DNA of 36,692 nt, from assembly GCA_002390845.1 (NCBI GenBank), contig DGQT01000017.1, forward strand, positions 1 to 36,692, read 5' to 3'. Positions 19,258 to 26,226 of this stretch are shown piece after piece (position 1 is the first letter of the stretch; each line of letters starts with the position of its first letter). The DNA comes from Chitinophagaceae bacterium UBA4407. GTDB taxonomy: Bacteria; Bacteroidota; Bacteroidia; Chitinophagales; Chitinophagaceae. The position numbers and the translations under genes are program-made. A model generated the notes under the pieces. The model saw nothing but the letters and a program-made list of their open reading frames with translations, did not search any database and was not told where the DNA came from.

Positions 19258-19611
19258 TTAGTTTGTTGGGAATGGAATTAACGGTCTTACCTCTACCGAA
19301 CTGTTTGGATATTTTAAAATCGGGCAGGTTTTGCTCCAGTCCTGTACTTCTTCCGCGCTGTCTGCTTTGCAGATTAAAAAACCAGAAACCAAAACACTGT
19401 TGGCTTCTTTGTGTGGCCCGGCTTCTATACCTTCTTTGCTTACCAAAGAAGCCGCATACTCGATTGGCGCGGTGTGAACCAACTTGCCCTGCATGGCAAT
19501 ATTGCCGATCCATGATTGCCACTTGGGCATATCTTCAGCCATATCCTGGCTGGTTGCCAAATAACCGTTTGCGGCACTTGCATTTCTGAATAACAACAGA
19601 TACTCTTTCAT
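19258..19611 (-). CDS. YCII-related domain protein
   Basis: A 117-aa cytosolic protein from the ATG at 19611 (a start ten codons upstream is unlikely). It begins MKEYLLLFRN, has WQSWIGNIAMQGKLV, and ends with GFLICKADSAEEVQDWSKTCPIL followed by VEVRPLIPF. This is the ferredoxin-like fold of the YCII/DGPF family often found near ECF sigma factors and DoxX-like genes. The catalytic role in this family is mostly unknown. Its neighbours are a Crp/Fnr regulator upstream and a DoxX-like protein downstream, all on the minus strand. Confidence 0.8.
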   Translation of the reverse strand: MKEYLLLFRNASAANGYLATSQDMAEDMPKWQSWIGNIAMQGKLVHTAPIEYAASLVSKEGIEAGPHKEANSVLVSGFLICKADSAEEVQDWSKTCPILKYPNSSVEVRPLIPFPTN

Positions 19612-19686
19612 CTTTGTATTTTTTTGTGAATGATGATACAAAAATGAAGTGCAATTTTTTTTTGAACAATGACAAAAGTCTATGTT

Positions 19687-20256
19687 TTACAGTTTGGCTT
19701 TAAGGCGGCTAAAAACATCTTTGTTGATGCCGAGATAGGAAGCAATGAGCTTGCTTGAAACCCTTGTCATTAGTTTGGGCCTGTGTTCCATTAACCATTT
19801 TATTCTTTCCAGTGCTGAGAGCGCTACAAAAGTATTGATGCGGTAAACGGAGTTGGCGTATGAGGTTTCTAAAATTTGCTTGTAAACTTTATCAAACTGT
19901 GGTACGGTTTCCATCATTTTTTGAAAGCCCTGCCGGTCTATTGCTAAAAGCTCGCAGGGCTCAACGGTTCTTATATTTTCTGTGGCAGGCTTACCACTTC
20001 CAAAACTCATGAGTTCAGAACACCAGGTACCTTCAGTTACAATGTCTCTGGTAGTCTCGTTCATATCATGGTCGTACACAAAAACCTGCAGGCACCCTTT
20101 GGCAATAAAATAAACGTATTTACAAACAGCTCCCTCCTTAACTAAAAATTCATTTCTGTCAACATGCAAAGGTTCAAAGCAATTTAAAACGGTGTCTAAA
20201 TTGTCAATGTCGTTGCCAAGCCTGTTTATGATATGTTCTCGTAAAATATTTATCAT
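19687..20256 (-). CDS. Crp/Fnr-family transcriptional regulator
   Basis: A 189-aa regulator. The N-terminal cyclic-nucleotide-binding-type jelly roll covers about 15-115 (NEFLVKEGAVCKYVYFIAKGCLQVF, then GTWCSELMSFGSGKPA and TVEPCELLAIDRQGF). A dimer helix and a short HTH follow (SSKLIASYLGINKDVFSRLKAKL). It lacks the Fnr-type N-terminal cysteine cluster. Many short Bacteroidota members of this type lie next to DoxX or YCII genes, as here, and may control them. The 19612-19686 gap and the shared strand allow that, but no operator was identified. Confidence 0.88.
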   Translation of the reverse strand: MINILREHIINRLGNDIDNLDTVLNCFEPLHVDRNEFLVKEGAVCKYVYFIAKGCLQVFVYDHDMNETTRDIVTEGTWCSELMSFGSGKPATENIRTVEPCELLAIDRQGFQKMMETVPQFDKVYKQILETSYANSVYRINTFVALSALERIKWLMEHRPKLMTRVSSKLIASYLGINKDVFSRLKAKL

Positions 20257-20379
20257 TCAGTTTTTAATTAAGAATTATTGCGGGCAAACACAAATTTGCT
20301 ACCACATAAACAAATTATAAAAGTAAAGGTTGCAGAGAAAAAAATGCATTGTTTGTTTTTAATATTAGCCATAGTGCAG

Positions 20380-20760
20380 TAATACTATTTGGCTTTACTT
20401 GTGTCACTCACTTGTACGGTTGGATTAGGGATTGGGCTTTTACAGAAGCGAAGCCCGAAGCGAATTTTTAGTGGTAAGGCGACCAACAAAAGCGGAGGAA
20501 CTATTCATGAAACTAAAGTTGTATTGTTGCTATTTTTCGGTGGGTGGTATATTGTGGATACCCTGTGCTGCCACTGTTGGTCGCTGACCAACAGCATTCG
20601 CATCGTTCTTGTTTTAAATCTAAGCTTCGGTAAAGCCCAAAACATAATCCAACCGTACAAGTGTGCGACCCCGAGTTCCGTCCTCCGAAAGCTTTCGGAG
20701 TCCTCGTGGGGGCAGGCGCAACAAAAGCTTCATGCCTGTGCATAAGCCTGGTACAAAAAA
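20380..20760. repeat. Full-length paired dispersed repeat element (copies 10 and 11)
   Basis: The most complete element, filling much of the 659-base gap between the Crp/Fnr gene and the cytochrome c gene. The left core of the GTGTCAC class is at 20398-20417, with inner arm GGTTGGATTAGGGATTGGGC to CGAAGCGAA (about 20465). The right half mirrors it: TGTTGGTC-GCT-GACCAACA (20576-20594), CGGTAAAGCCC, AATCCAACCGTACAAG, and a core of the GCGTCGC class beginning at 20655. That core is split by a 48-bp insert (20669-20716), and an A-tract closes the element. The centre (20470-20575) is unique sequence with no convincing gene. Of the rest of the gap, 20257-20379 and 20761-20860 show nothing clear. 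Confidence 0.75.
20669..20716. repeat. 48-bp palindromic insert inside a repeat core
   Basis: The core reads GTGTGCGA up to 20668 and resumes with CGCAAC at 20717. The 48 bp between carry a perfect 18-bp palindrome, CTCCGAAAGCTTTCGGAG (20683-20700), flanked by CCCCGAG and CTCGTGGGG. Its C/G-rich base use differs from the surroundings. Confidence 0.7.
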
Positions 20761-20860
20761 ACAGTGCTGTACCCTTCGATTTAGCATATTCAAACATGAT
20801 TGAAATCATAGTTGCAATTGATATCAGTCACCATTAAAAAAAGTTACACAACCTAGCTTG

Positions 20861-20876
20861 CAAAAGAATTCTTTTG
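20861..20876. promoter_or_regulatory. 16-bp perfect palindrome upstream of cytochrome c gene
   Basis: CAAAAGAATTCTTTTG is a perfect palindrome whose last base lies 39 bp before the ATG of the cytochrome c gene. Position and symmetry suit an operator for a dimeric regulator. It does not match the TTGAT-N4-ATCAA Fnr box, and no regulator is assigned. Confidence 0.35.
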
Positions 20877-20915
20877 GTTCTATTAACACCGTTGTAAACA
20901 ACAAAAAATTGCATT

Positions 20916-21323
20916 ATGAAGACTAAATTATTTTTCGTTTTTTCTGTAATCGCTATCGGCATTATGGGTGCCGGGTTTAAAGTTTTTCAGCAGAGCAAAC
21001 CCTGGCCCGTGCCAGATAAAAATGCCAAAATGGTTAACCCCGTTGCATCAAATGCAGAATCACTCAAAACCGGTAAAGAGTTGTGGGGTAAGCATTGCCA
21101 AAGCTGCCACGGTAAAACCGGTTTGGGCGATGGTACAAAATCTGCCGAATTAAAAACCCAGCCCGAAGACATGACAAAAGCAGTTGTTCAAAACCAATCT
21201 GACGGAGCACTTTTTTACAAAACATCCGAAGGCAGAGACGATATGCCAAGCTTTAAAAAGAAGATACCCGACCAGGATGATATCTGGAGCATTGTATGTT
21301 ATATAAGAACTTTTAAAAAATAA
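20916..21323 (+). CDS. Small monohaem cytochrome c
   Basis: A 135-aa exported class I cytochrome c. The N-terminal hydrophobic segment (FFVFSVIAIGIMGAGF) is a signal peptide or anchor. The haem site is CQSCH (C61, C64, H65) followed by GKTGLGDG. The distal ligand is probably M110 in RDDMPSF, and a closing helix DIWSIVCYIRTF follows. It likely passes electrons between the FeS/NrfD module downstream and another periplasmic partner such as an oxidase. A repeat element and a terminator-like hairpin separate it from those genes, so it may be transcribed apart from them. Confidence 0.92.
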   Translation: MKTKLFFVFSVIAIGIMGAGFKVFQQSKPWPVPDKNAKMVNPVASNAESLKTGKELWGKHCQSCHGKTGLGDGTKSAELKTQPEDMTKAVVQNQSDGALFYKTSEGRDDMPSFKKKIPDQDDIWSIVCYIRTFKK

Positions 21324-21331
21324 GCAAAGTG

Positions 21332-21536
21332 CTTTTTTTTGAGCCGAGCAGATGAATATGCATGAAGCTTTACTTGCGTCGCACGCTTGTACTTAACAAT
21401 AGCTATTAGCCATTGGCTGTCAGCTAATAGCTAAAGGCTAGCCGCTAAGAGCCTTTGTTGCTTATTGTTCCGAACGTACAAGTGAGTGACACAACAGGCG
21501 ATGCCATTTATACAATAGCCGGGTTCAAAAAAATCT
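21332..21536. repeat. Paired dispersed repeat element (copies 12 and 13)
   Basis: The left arm has a T-tract with GAGCCGAGC (21333-21349) and a core of the GCGTCGC class at 21373-21392. The right arm has a core of the GTGTCAC class at 21475-21495, then GGCGATGCC, and GCCGGGTTC with an A-tract to 21534. The middle carries a heptamer array. The 324-base gap up to 21647 is this element plus a hairpin at 21562-21588. Confidence 0.8.
21401..21456. repeat. Heptanucleotide tandem array (RGCTANN)8
   Basis: Eight 7-bp units: AGCTATT, AGCCATT, GGCTGTC, AGCTAAT, AGCTAAA, GGCTAGC, CGCTAAG, AGCCTTT. They fill 56 bp at the centre of the inverted pair. AGCTATTAGC (21401-21410) and GCTAATAGCT (21423-21432) also form a perfect inverted repeat. 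Confidence 0.7.
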
Positions 21537-21561
21537 TTCCGTATAATAATAATAACCTTAC

Positions 21562-21588
21562 AGCCGGCTCAATGCAGGGCCGGCTTTT
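21562..21588 (+). terminator. Terminator-like hairpin between cytochrome c and Tat-peptide genes
   Basis: AGCCGGC (21562-21568) pairs with GCCGGCT (21579-21585) over a 10-nt loop and is followed by TTT. It may end the cytochrome c transcript or modulate read-through to the downstream operon. Confidence 0.55.
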
Positions 21589-21647
21589 GGTGTTATTAAC
21601 TGCTCAGTTTTATATATGCAAACGACTTAAAAATACCAGCCAATTTT

Positions 21648-21887
21648 ATGAAAGAAGAAAATAAAATATCATCAAGAAAGAAGTTTGTTTTAGGGTGTGC
21701 CGCTATGGTTGCTTCTTTAACCGCTTTAAAATTCTGGTTGCCAAAAGAAGCGCCGGCAAAAAAAAAGAAAGACACTGTAAAAATGCTTACACAGGATGGC
21801 AGGCTGGTGGAAATTGACAGGGCGATGCTTACAGCCAAAAGCAAAAAAATTACCGATGAGGACCTTAAAACATGGGTGAAAAAATAA
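21648..21887 (+). CDS. 79-aa Tat-like peptide resembling the N-terminus of the next protein
   Basis: A 79-aa protein with a SRKKFVLGCAAM signal, an Arg-Lys version of the twin-arginine motif, then a hydrophobic stretch and a Lys-rich link. The remainder, VKMLTQDGRLVEIDRAML, aligns with VKLLSVDGEVIEVDKAFL in the ferredoxin encoded 31 bp downstream; the shared pattern is VK-L--DG---E-D-A-L. It therefore looks like a stand-alone copy of the ferredoxin's pre-domain segment, without any Fe-S ligands. The close spacing suggests co-transcription. It may be an assembly or chaperone-like subunit of the complex. I do not recognise a named family. Confidence 0.75.
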   Translation: MKEENKISSRKKFVLGCAAMVASLTALKFWLPKEAPAKKKKDTVKMLTQDGRLVEIDRAMLTAKSKKITDEDLKTWVKK

Positions 21888-21918
21888 GCTTTTACCCTTA
21901 CAGATAAACATACCAGCA

Positions 21919-22839
21919 ATGAAAAATAATGATACTTCGAGAAGGGATTTTTTAGCCGCCGCTTTACTGGCCGGTGTAGCAGCCGGATGCTCTTCGAATA
22001 ACCCCTTCGCCCCCGGTGATAATGCCATAAAAGCTTCCGGCGAAATGGTAAAGCTATTATCGGTAGATGGTGAGGTTATTGAAGTGGATAAAGCATTTTT
22101 AAAGCCTATACCGGATATGCCAACTGTAACCAACAGCGAAGAAAGAATTGGCATAGCAGGGAAAAAATTTGTAATGGTGATTGACCTGGCCCGCTGTAAA
22201 AATGTTGGGGCTTGTAAAGCCGCCTGCAACCATGCTCATCATTTAAACCCAGGACAAAACTGGATTAAAATACACGCAATGGAAGAGGCAGAGCATACGG
22301 CTCCATACTGGGAGCCTACCACCTGTATGCATTGCGATGAACCGCCTTGTGTAAAAGTTTGTCCTGTAGATGCTACGTTTAAACGCGAGGACGGTATTGT
22401 ATTAATCGACAGTAACCGTTGTATAGGTTGCCGTTTTTGTATGGCAGCCTGCCCTTATTCAACCAGGGTTTTTAACTGGAATGAACCTGTTCTTGAAAAA
22501 GAGATTGCGGAAAAGCCCTATTCCTGCGAAACCAGTATGCCACAAAAAATTGGCACTGTAAGCAAGTGCGATTTTTGTCCGGATATGGCAAGAAAAGGCG
22601 AACTGCCGCATTGTGTATCTGCCTGCCCCAACGGTGTTTTTTTCTTTGGCGATATGAACGAAGATTCTGTAACCAATGGAGCAGAAACTTTCCGGTTTAG
22701 TGAACTGGTGAAAGATAAAGCTGGCTACCGTTTAATGGAAGACTTAGGCACCAAGCCAAGGGTTTATTACCTGCCGCCGGTAAACAGAAATTTTCCTTTT
22801 GAGTCAGGATTGGAAAAAGATACTACCGAAAAAAAATAA
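21919..22839 (+). CDS. Tat-exported four-cluster ferredoxin (NrfC/PsrB/DmsB type)
   Basis: A 306-aa electron-transfer subunit. The twin-arginine signal SRRDFLAAALLAGVAAGC also carries a lipobox, so the protein is probably exported folded and lipid-anchored in the periplasm. Cysteine groups for four 4Fe-4S clusters are visible: CKNVGACKAAC, CMHCDEPPCVKVC, CIGCRFCMAAC and CDFCP with CVSACP. In complexes of this type it takes electrons between an NrfD-type quinone-reacting membrane subunit and a periplasmic partner. The NrfD gene follows after 16 bp. No molybdopterin or hydrogenase catalytic gene is present nearby, which is unusual for this pair. Confidence 0.93.
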   Translation: MKNNDTSRRDFLAAALLAGVAAGCSSNNPFAPGDNAIKASGEMVKLLSVDGEVIEVDKAFLKPIPDMPTVTNSEERIGIAGKKFVMVIDLARCKNVGACKAACNHAHHLNPGQNWIKIHAMEEAEHTAPYWEPTTCMHCDEPPCVKVCPVDATFKREDGIVLIDSNRCIGCRFCMAACPYSTRVFNWNEPVLEKEIAEKPYSCETSMPQKIGTVSKCDFCPDMARKGELPHCVSACPNGVFFFGDMNEDSVTNGAETFRFSELVKDKAGYRLMEDLGTKPRVYYLPPVNRNFPFESGLEKDTTEKK

Positions 22840-22855
22840 TTTTAAATAACGCAAC

Positions 22856-24172
22856 GTGAAAAATTTAACTCCTTTAACAGCCGATATAATAACCAACAAC
22901 CTTGTTCCTCAAAGATTTGGTAAACGCGGAATGATCTGGACTGGTGTTTTAGTTGCATTCTGTGTTGTGGGCGCTTATGCTTATTTCCTGCAATTGAAAA
23001 ACGGTTTGGGTGTAACTGCCATGAGAGATTATGTTTCCTGGGGGATATACATTTCCAACTTTGTATTCTTTGTAGCGATAAGCCTTGTAGGCTCTTTAAT
23101 AACTGCCGTCTTCAGACTTGCCAATGTAAAATGGAGTACGCCGCTAACAAGGATTGCAGAGATCATTGCAGTATCTGCAATTGTTTTTGCATCGTTGATT
23201 ATTGTCGTTGATATGGGGCGGCCCGAAAGATTGTTTAACCTGTTTATTTATGGCAGGCTCCAATCGCCCATTATGTGGGATGTAATTGTGATAACCACCT
23301 ATCTTTTTATAAGTCTTTTATTATTGTTCTTTCCGTTGTTGCCCGATTTAAAAATTCTTATTAAGCGAAAAGAGTTATCAGTAAAAAGTTTAGGCAAATT
23401 TTACAGTTTCCTGGGCTCTTTCTGGAAAGGAACAAGGCTGCAGGAAAAGCTAAACAAGCGTGCGGTGAATATACTTTGCGTTACCATTATTCCTGTAGCA
23501 TTTTGTATACATACCGTTACATCATGGTTGTTTGCCACTACTTACAGGCCGGGCTGGGACAGCACAAATTTTGGTGCATACTTTATTTCAGGTGCCTTCC
23601 TGGTTGGGGCAGGTGCAGTAGTAGTAGCTATGTATATTTTCAGGAAGGCTTACACACTTGAAAGATATATTACTGAATTGCATTTTGATAAAATGGGCCG
23701 CATTGTGGTATTGCTGGCATTGCTTTATTTGTACTTCAACGTAAATGAATATTTAATTCCGGCATTTAAAATGAAAAATTCAGAAGAAGCGCATCTTACG
23801 GATTTGTTTGCAGGCACATTTGCGCCATTGTTTTGGTTTGCCATTTTTACAGGCATGCTTGTGCCCATTTTTATTCTACTTTTTAAGAGAGGGAGAAGGC
23901 CGTTGCCGGCGTTTATAGCAGGTATACTGGTTGTTGTGGGCGCATGGTTTAAAAGATATCTTATTGTAACGCCAACTTTGCTTCATCCCTTTCTGCCGAT
24001 GACAGATGTGCCAGAAAATTTTAAGCATTATTTTCCCACCTGGCAGGAGTGGGCTATAGCATTGGGTTCTTTGGCTGGTGCTTTACTCATCATTACTTTT
24101 TTTGCAAGAATATTCCCCATCATCCCCATACAGGAAACCATAAACGAACAACATGAAACAGTTGCAAAATAA
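22856..24172 (+). CDS. NrfD/PsrC-type quinone-interacting membrane subunit
   Basis: A 438-aa polytopic membrane protein starting with GTG at 22856; no nearer ATG preserves the N-terminus. It has about nine or ten helices, beginning with MIWTGVLVAFCVVGAYAYF and then WGIYISNFVFFVAISLVGS, typical of the NrfD/HybB/DsrP group. Acidic and aromatic residues such as VDMGRPERL and NVNEYLIPAF lie where quinone-site residues occur in relatives. It would exchange electrons between menaquinone and the adjacent ferredoxin. It overlaps the next gene by 20 bp, showing tight coupling. Confidence 0.92.
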   Translation: MKNLTPLTADIITNNLVPQRFGKRGMIWTGVLVAFCVVGAYAYFLQLKNGLGVTAMRDYVSWGIYISNFVFFVAISLVGSLITAVFRLANVKWSTPLTRIAEIIAVSAIVFASLIIVVDMGRPERLFNLFIYGRLQSPIMWDVIVITTYLFISLLLLFFPLLPDLKILIKRKELSVKSLGKFYSFLGSFWKGTRLQEKLNKRAVNILCVTIIPVAFCIHTVTSWLFATTYRPGWDSTNFGAYFISGAFLVGAGAVVVAMYIFRKAYTLERYITELHFDKMGRIVVLLALLYLYFNVNEYLIPAFKMKNSEEAHLTDLFAGTFAPLFWFAIFTGMLVPIFILLFKRGRRPLPAFIAGILVVVGAWFKRYLIVTPTLLHPFLPMTDVPENFKHYFPTWQEWAIALGSLAGALLIITFFARIFPIIPIQETINEQHETVAK

Positions 24173-25055
24173 ACTCCGTATTGTTATTTTATCTGTTATT
24201 TTAATATTGGGTATAAAAGCAATTTCCTTTGCCCAGGACCCCACTGCCTCACCTGTTTTACTCGATTTAAAATATTATGTATCAGATCAGCAGGTTCCTT
24301 ATGTAATTGTAAAAACCAAAACAAAAAAGGAACGCAAATTTTTACCGGTAAAAGGTATTCCTGTTAGTGTCTTTCTGAATGATGAATCAAATGCATCATT
24401 GCTCGGCAAAGTTGTTACCAACGAAAAAGGAGAGGGGAAAGTTGTTATTCCGGCTTCATTTAAATCAACATGGGATTCATCTTCAGCATTTACATTTAAA
24501 GCAACTTCAGAACCTGTTGGAAAAACAGCAGCATTATCCGGAGAACTTACTATTAAAAAAGCAAGACTGGTTTTAGATACTTTAAACGAAGATGGTGTAA
24601 GAAGCATCAGGGTAACTGCATTGGAAAAAAATGGCAGCGAATGGATGCCTGTAAAAGATGTAGAAGTGAAAATTATGGTAAAAAGATTGTTAGGCGATTT
24701 ACCAATAAGCGAAACCGAATCTTACACCACAGATTCAACAGGGCAGGTAGTTGGCGAGTTTAAAAGAGACAGTTTACCAGGCGATATAAAAGGCAATCTA
24801 ATACTGCTTGCAAGAACAGAGGACAATGATCTATATGGCAATCTACTCGTTGAAAAAACCTTGAATTGGGGAAAGCCCCTGCAGGATAATAATGACGCAT
24901 ACAACAGCAGATCGCTCTGGGGTACGCGTTACAAAACGCCGTTATGGCTACTGGGGATTGCTTACTCAATCATCATTGGAGTATGGGGTGTAATTATTTT
25001 TCTTGTTGCACAAATATTCAAAATTAAAAAGCTTGGTATTGAGCCTATATCCTAA
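24153..25055 (+). CDS. Membrane-anchored two-domain Ig-like protein, unknown function
   Basis: A 300-aa protein. An N-terminal signal peptide ends near ISFAQ. Two beta-sandwich-like domains of about 100 residues follow, each with an Ig-like pattern (VPVKGIPVSVFL...VVTNEKGEGKVVIP, and VPVKDVEVKIMV...YTTDSTGQVVGEF in outline; the second begins WMPVKDVEV). One C-terminal transmembrane helix (PLWLLGIAYSIIIGVWGVIIFL) and a short Lys-rich tail end the protein. The two domains look like repeats of each other. It overlaps the NrfD gene by 20 bp, so it is likely a structural or docking subunit of the same complex. I know no named family. Confidence 0.8.
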   Translation: MKQLQNKLRIVILSVILILGIKAISFAQDPTASPVLLDLKYYVSDQQVPYVIVKTKTKKERKFLPVKGIPVSVFLNDESNASLLGKVVTNEKGEGKVVIPASFKSTWDSSSAFTFKATSEPVGKTAALSGELTIKKARLVLDTLNEDGVRSIRVTALEKNGSEWMPVKDVEVKIMVKRLLGDLPISETESYTTDSTGQVVGEFKRDSLPGDIKGNLILLARTEDNDLYGNLLVEKTLNWGKPLQDNNDAYNSRSLWGTRYKTPLWLLGIAYSIIIGVWGVIIFLVAQIFKIKKLGIEPIS

Positions 25056-25129
25056 ATTACGAATACTGCTAGCCGTTATAGAAAAAAATATTTTGCCTAA
25101 ATCCAACAAATCACTTCCCGTGCAAACAG

Positions 25130-25240
25130 TAATATTTTTGAATCGGGCAAATGAATTATTCTTCAGCTTTTCTTGCGTCGCACACTTGTACGGTTGGATA
25201 TTTTATTGAGCTTTTACTACAGCGAAGATTGAAGCGAATC
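25130..25240 (+). repeat. Dispersed repeat, left half (copy 14)
   Basis: GAATCGGGC (25139-25147), a core of the GCGTCGC class at 25172-25191, GGTTGGATA and an inner arm TATTGAGCTTTTACTACAGC onward to GAAGCGAATC. The facing half lies beyond the next gene at 26080-26218. Confidence 0.75.
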
Positions 25241-25263
25241 TTGTTGGGGGTACCCCTAACAAG
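25240..25263. repeat. 24-bp palindrome at the end of a repeat half
   Basis: CTTGTT-G-GGGGTACCCC-T-AACAAG is symmetrical apart from one G/T pair. It lies where the inner arm of copy 14 ends, between two convergent genes. It lacks a T-tract. Confidence 0.6.
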
Positions 25264-25296
25264 AGAGGAATGTAATGTTGCAGGCAGCTTTTTTTG

Positions 25297-25968
25297 TTAT
25301 AAAAAGAGCTTATGATTTTTAGTCCAATACGCTTTTATAAATCCCCACTTGTCTTCTTTGTAGGCATGCACTGTGTCAATAGCTAATACTTTAAAAAGAA
25401 TTTTCTTTTCGCCCCGAAGTTTGTTAATGTAAAGTCCATCTTTTATTCCACTGTTCTCACATTCTCTTCCGGAAATGTTTGCAAGCCTTATAGCCTTAAA
25501 GTCTTTTATATAAAATAAGTCACTGTCCCAATCCATGTCAGCACAACCGCTTTTATGATAGGAGTAAAAATACTTTGTTCCACTAATTCTTTCAGGAGCA
25601 GGAAAGTGTTCAAAATCCTTTACTTGTCTAAATGACTTTGTTGTTGGAACATAAAGTAATAGGTCAAACCATTCAGGAGTATTGCCACCTTTGTCTAAAT
25701 AGATGTCTTTATAGCCATCTTTGTTGAAGTCTTTAAAGTTCCATGTAAAATATTCACCTGAATGTTTTAAGTATGTTCCATTTTTAGAATTCAATAACTG
25801 AAATCCATTTGAGGTCAGAAAACCAGTGAACTTTTTGCCTTCTATTATCACAGTCTGATACGAATAAATTGATGTGTCAATTTGTATCGCTTGATTTGAT
25901 TGAGCAAATAGCTGATTGAAAATTATAAATAAAAAAATGGTCGGTGTTATTTGAAGTAATCGTCTCAT
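25297..25968 (-). CDS. Secreted XAC2610-like protein
   Basis: A 223-aa exported protein with a signal peptide ending near LFAQ. The central segment FTWNFKDFNKDGYKDIYLDKGGNTPEW (part) has an Asp/Asn-rich, FG-GAP-like loop, DFNKDGYKD. With GCADMDWDSDLFYI after it, it recalls XAC2610-related secreted proteins. The match is from memory and weak. It is a lone gene on the minus strand, convergent with the NrfD operon, and enclosed by facing halves of a dispersed repeat. Function is unknown. Confidence 0.6.
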   Translation of the reverse strand: MRRLLQITPTIFLFIIFNQLFAQSNQAIQIDTSIYSYQTVIIEGKKFTGFLTSNGFQLLNSKNGTYLKHSGEYFTWNFKDFNKDGYKDIYLDKGGNTPEWFDLLLYVPTTKSFRQVKDFEHFPAPERISGTKYFYSYHKSGCADMDWDSDLFYIKDFKAIRLANISGRECENSGIKDGLYINKLRGEKKILFKVLAIDTVHAYKEDKWGFIKAYWTKNHKLFL

Positions 25969-26079
25969 AAAGTTACCTGCTACATATAAATATACGTCAC
26001 TAAAATAACTTGATAATAGCCTTTTTCAATTGTTATTGCGCCAATGCATTCTAGCTATTGGCCGTGTTTCGCGCTGCCT

Positions 26080-26218
26080 CTGTTGGTCGCTGACCAACAG
26101 CATTCGCTTCGTTCTTCTTTTAAATCTACGCTTCGGTAAAGCCCTATATATAATCCAACAGCCGAAGTGTGCGACGCAAGAAAAGCCTCATAAAAGATAT
26201 GCTGCCCGGTACATAAAA
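26080..26218 (-). repeat. Dispersed repeat, right half (copy 15)
   Basis: CTGTTGGTCGCTGACCAACAG (in part) at 26081-26101, an inner arm with CTACGCTTCGGTAAAGCCC and AATCCAACAG, a core of the GCGTCGC class at 26163-26180, and an outer end CTGCCCGGTAC to about 26213. It matches the right half of the full element at 20380-20760. Confidence 0.75.
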
Positions 26219-26226
26219 TGCTTCTA

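Noticed and set aside
21919..24172. Hydrogenase or DMSO-reductase operon
   Set aside because: The ferredoxin and NrfD subunits fit, but no large catalytic subunit or maturation gene is present in the window.
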